From UBA5500 sp023622465 (GTDB taxonomy: Bacteria > Bacillota > UBA994 > UBA5500), in contig JAMNZE010000097.1 in the NCBI GenBank assembly GCA_023622465.1, forward strand, positions 1-7,757: 7,757 nucleotides of DNA. Direction: 5' to 3'. Under the pieces are notes generated by a model, which searched no databases, was not told the origin of the DNA, and was given only the letters and a program-made list of their open reading frames with translations. Shown here piece after piece: positions 5,561 to 7,757 of the stretch (its first letter is position 1; each line of letters begins with the position of its first letter). A program made the translations under genes and the position numbers.

Positions 5561-6862
5561 CTAGTAGTGGGACCTTTGCATTAGACGGTGTCTTTGCAGT
5601 GAGAGGCCGAACTGTAACACCAGGCCCTCGCTGGCGAAACCGATAAGTTGAGCCAGTGGCGCAGCGATGGCGCCGGGCACCAGGGGAGCCAGAGTTAGCA
5701 CAAAGGCGATGGTGGCCAACAGGTTGACAGTCTTGCCTAAGCTCACCAAACGGCTGGCCTGGGTCAGAAGTAAAAGGCCGGTATTGTATTCAAGCCAACA
5801 GATAACCGGCGGGAAGAGAGCGAAGGTGCGAATTCCCCAGAGGGAGGGCTCGATTAACTCGTCTGGCACCTGAATTAAGTTGGTTAGTAGCCAGCGTCCT
5901 AACGGGCTAAGAGAAACTGCCAACAGGGCTGCCGTAGACACTATGCCCACCGTTGCAGCAAACTTCTTTACCAATGGGCGGTCGAGCGGATCACGCCCGA
6001 AAACCATGGTAACTTGGTGCACATTCTGGGAGGTGCTGATGAGCACCCACGCAAAAGATGAGGCCACATTAAAAGCCGCCAACGCCACCGCGGCGTTGGG
6101 CATGCGGGCTAAGCCCCCATTAATAAATGGTTTGCCCATGGCCACGAAAAGCGAAGAGGCAATTAGGGGCGTGTAGAAGCTCCAAGCGGTGCGGGGCGTA
6201 ATTGTGGTTTCGCCTTCCGGTACGAGCTTGCGGCCAAACCAGTAGGCATTAACCCCTTCAATGAAGATGCCACCCACTATGGCAATAGCGCCCACCAGTG
6301 GGCCAACTACCCAACGATAGGTAGAGAAGCAGTAAATGAGAACAATCATGAAGCCCACGCGAATGAACATACCGATGGAAATGTAGGTGGTGCGCCGGTT
6401 TAACATAATCAAACTATGATAGAAACAGCGCAGAGTACTGGCGATGGGCAGCAGCATGGTTACTCTAAAGGCGGTAATGGTGGCTGCCAGAAGTTCATCG
6501 GTTACGCCCAGGATATCCTGAAATACGAAGCGCCCGAGAGCGGGCACATAACCGATGGCCAGCACGATGGCCATGCAAGCCAGCAGGGTGATACCGGCCA
6601 TGCGTCGCACCACCTGGTAGGACTGGCGGCTAGATATAAGGGCCATGCCCGTTTGCCGCAGCATCACCGACGGAGCTTCGAAGATAGCTCCTAGACTAAG
6701 AGCAACCGCATAGGCTGCCGTGGAGACGGTAGGGTCCACAGTGCGCGCCAGACCGCTGCTAATGATGGTGTGGGTAAACATCATTAGCATCCAGGTAACG
6801 GCTAAAGGAAAATAGAAACGCAGCAATTCGTGTAGCTTACTGGTGCGCCTTTGCTCAGACAT
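5561..6862 (-). CDS. Multi-spanning exporter of the MATE/MOP type, ANKH-like
   Basis: A 433-residue, highly hydrophobic protein with about 12 predicted membrane helices, the size and topology of MATE-type exporters in the MOP superfamily. Two halves of the protein carry related phrases, FTHTIISSGLARTVDP followed by AAYAVALSLGAIFEAP near residue 30-65, and GKPFINGGLARMPN followed by AAFNVASSFAWVLIST in the second half. Such an internal repeat is expected of the two-lobed MOP fold. The ISSGLAR/INGGLAR and FEAP motifs recall the progressive ankylosis (ANKH) group and its bacterial relatives rather than classical drug-exporting MATE pumps. In animals ANKH affects export of pyrophosphate, ATP or citrate. 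The bacterial substrate is unknown. The ATG at 6862 follows GGAGG at 7-base spacing. An in-frame start 12 codons upstream (6898) lacks such a site. The gene lies 75 bases downstream of manA and ends in a strong terminator. Confidence -1.
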   Translation of the reverse strand: MSEQRRTSKLHELLRFYFPLAVTWMLMMFTHTIISSGLARTVDPTVSTAAYAVALSLGAIFEAPSVMLRQTGMALISSRQSYQVVRRMAGITLLACMAIVLAIGYVPALGRFVFQDILGVTDELLAATITAFRVTMLLPIASTLRCFYHSLIMLNRRTTYISIGMFIRVGFMIVLIYCFSTYRWVVGPLVGAIAIVGGIFIEGVNAYWFGRKLVPEGETTITPRTAWSFYTPLIASSLFVAMGKPFINGGLARMPNAAVALAAFNVASSFAWVLISTSQNVHQVTMVFGRDPLDRPLVKKFAATVGIVSTAALLAVSLSPLGRWLLTNLIQVPDELIEPSLWGIRTFALFPPVICWLEYNTGLLLLTQASRLVSLGKTVNLLATIAFVLTLAPLVPGAIAAPLAQLIGFASEGLVLQFGLSLQRHRLMQRSHY

Positions 6863-6897
6863 GGTGGGCCCTCCAATTCCGTTGGTGGTATTAATCA

Positions 6898-6926
6898 ATT
6901 ATGGCCCCAGGCAAAGGACGATGCAA
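6898..6926 (-). promoter_or_regulatory. Candidate promoter between manA and the transporter gene
   Basis: On the minus strand TTGCAT (6926-6921) and CATAAT (6903-6898) are separated by exactly 17 bases. The -10 matches five of six consensus positions and the -35 three of six. Transcription would start near 6891, about 29 bases before the transporter ATG. No terminator is visible after manA, so read-through from manA is equally possible. Confidence -1.
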
Positions 6927-6937
6927 TAACGAAATGG

Positions 6938-7757
6938 TTACGAAAGTTGGGCTGCCAGGGGAGGGTAGGCCACCAGCCATTCACTATTTCCCTGCACCGA
7001 GAACTGCTGAGCCGCATCCATGGGTATTATTAGGTGGTCGCCCCGTTGAAAAGAGAAGCTCCCAGCGCTGGTCTGGATTTGCCCTTGCCCCGCAATAACG
7101 CTTACCAGCAAGTAAGAGGCGGTTGGCGTTAAGTGGGCAACTGCCTGCAGTGTCCATTTTTGCAGGCCAAAATACCGGTTTTCTACGAGGGTCTCGATGC
7201 GGGCCCCCGGTACTTGAGTTTTCCGGGATAATTGCCTTGCGGGCGGAGGTAGCAGGCTAATGTTTGCTAAGGCCTGCTCCAGGTGCAGTTCCCGCCGTTG
7301 ACCGTTGGCATCGAGACGGTCGTAATCGTAAAGGCGATAGGTGAGATCCGAGTTCTGCTGCACTTCATAGACTAGCATTCCGGTTCCCAGGGCGTGGACT
7401 AGCCCGCTGGGCACTTCGAAACAATCGCCCGGTTTTACGGGCACTCGGCGCAGCAACTGCTTCCATTTACCGGCGGCCACCAGCTCTTTGAACTCATCTA
7501 GGCTTTGGCAGGCATGGCCATAGACAATTTCCGCTCCTTCACGGCAAGCCAGCACATACCAGGCTTCCGTTTTGCCGGCCTGCCCACCTTCGTAGCGCGC
7601 CGCATAGGCATCATCCGGGTGCACCTGCACCGATAGATCATCTTGAGCATCAATGAGTTTTATCAAAAGGGGGAAACGTTCAGCTCCCCCATGGCCAAAC
7701 AGATAAGGGTGCTGCGACCATAGCTGCCCTAAGGTGAGGCCGGCGTAAGAGCCCTCC
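6938..7757 (-). CDS. manA: Mannose-6-phosphate isomerase, class I (5' end outside window)
   Basis: The C-terminal 272 or so residues of a phosphomannose isomerase, the cytoplasmic zinc enzyme that interconverts mannose 6-phosphate and fructose 6-phosphate, linking mannose use and GDP-mannose supply to glycolysis. The coding frame is open to the right edge, reading GSYAGLTLGQLW and FPLLIKLIDAQDDLSVQVHP, so an apparent TTG start at 7666 is internal. Metal-site residues are present: the His of VQVHPDD (7619-7621), the Glu of KTEAWYV and the His of PSGLVHALG. The active-site stretch YEVQQNSDLTYRLYDYDR is intact, and the C-terminus ends in a cupin-like strand set (RGDHLIIP). Compared with the short Bacillus-type enzyme of about 315 residues, some 45 N-terminal residues are missing beyond the window. 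Its stop codon lies 75 bases before the transporter start on the same strand. The identification is secure. Confidence -1.
   Translation of the reverse strand, partial: EGSYAGLTLGQLWSQHPYLFGHGGAERFPLLIKLIDAQDDLSVQVHPDDAYAARYEGGQAGKTEAWYVLACREGAEIVYGHACQSLDEFKELVAAGKWKQLLRRVPVKPGDCFEVPSGLVHALGTGMLVYEVQQNSDLTYRLYDYDRLDANGQRRELHLEQALANISLLPPPARQLSRKTQVPGARIETLVENRYFGLQKWTLQAVAHLTPTASYLLVSVIAGQGQIQTSAGSFSFQRGDHLIIPMDAAQQFSVQGNSEWLVAYPPLAAQLS

Noticed and set aside
6938..7666. TTG at 7666 as the start of manA
   Set aside because: The frame continues upstream to the window edge with conserved ManA sequence (FPLL, then LIKLIDAQDD spanning the TTG), so the real start lies outside the window.

Overview
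The window looks like chromosomal DNA from an endospore-forming Bacillota (Clostridia in the broad sense, perhaps Syntrophomonadia, Dethiobacteria or Peptococcia-like). This rests on strong purine-rich ribosome binding sites, use of TTG and GTG starts, short hairpin-plus-T terminators, two lipoproteins with Bacillota-style signal sequences, an Amidase_6-type hydrolase, a Gmad2-domain lipoprotein and a protease with a SpoIVB-like serine motif. No sequence search was possible, so the taxonomic placement is an inference.

Layout. The plus-strand half (1-3653) holds an exported amidase gene interrupted by a single in-frame TAA (181-1317), a terminator (1327-1355), a predicted lipoprotein of unknown function (1386-2498), a gene-poor stretch of about 350 bases with a possible decayed small exported-protein gene, a promoter-like -10 box and a leader hairpin, and a GNAT-family acetyltransferase (2853-3653). 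A perfect 13-bp hairpin (3683-3715) separates this half from the converging minus-strand genes. The minus-strand half, in transcription order from the right edge, contains a 5'-truncated class I mannose-6-phosphate isomerase gene (manA, 6938-7757), a MATE/ANKH-like multi-spanning transporter (5561-6862), a terminator (5525-5556), and then a tight two-gene operon: a lipoprotein combining PrcB-like and Gmad2-like domains (4646-5437), followed 4 bases later by a membrane-anchored trypsin-fold serine protease (3772-4641) whose active-site motif resembles that of SpoIVB.

How the genes may work together. The most informative unit is the lipoprotein/protease pair. The upstream stop codon lies inside the Shine-Dalgarno sequence of the downstream gene, so the two proteins are probably made together. 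PrcB in Treponema is a lipoprotein partner of a surface protease, so a lipoprotein-protease complex at the outer face of the membrane is a reasonable hypothesis. ManA and the transporter are collinear and may be co-transcribed, but a promoter-like sequence between them would also allow separate control. The amidase, the unknown lipoprotein and the acetyltransferase show no clear functional link beyond the first two being cell-envelope proteins. I saw no rRNA, tRNA, CRISPR array, insertion sequence, attachment site or origin.
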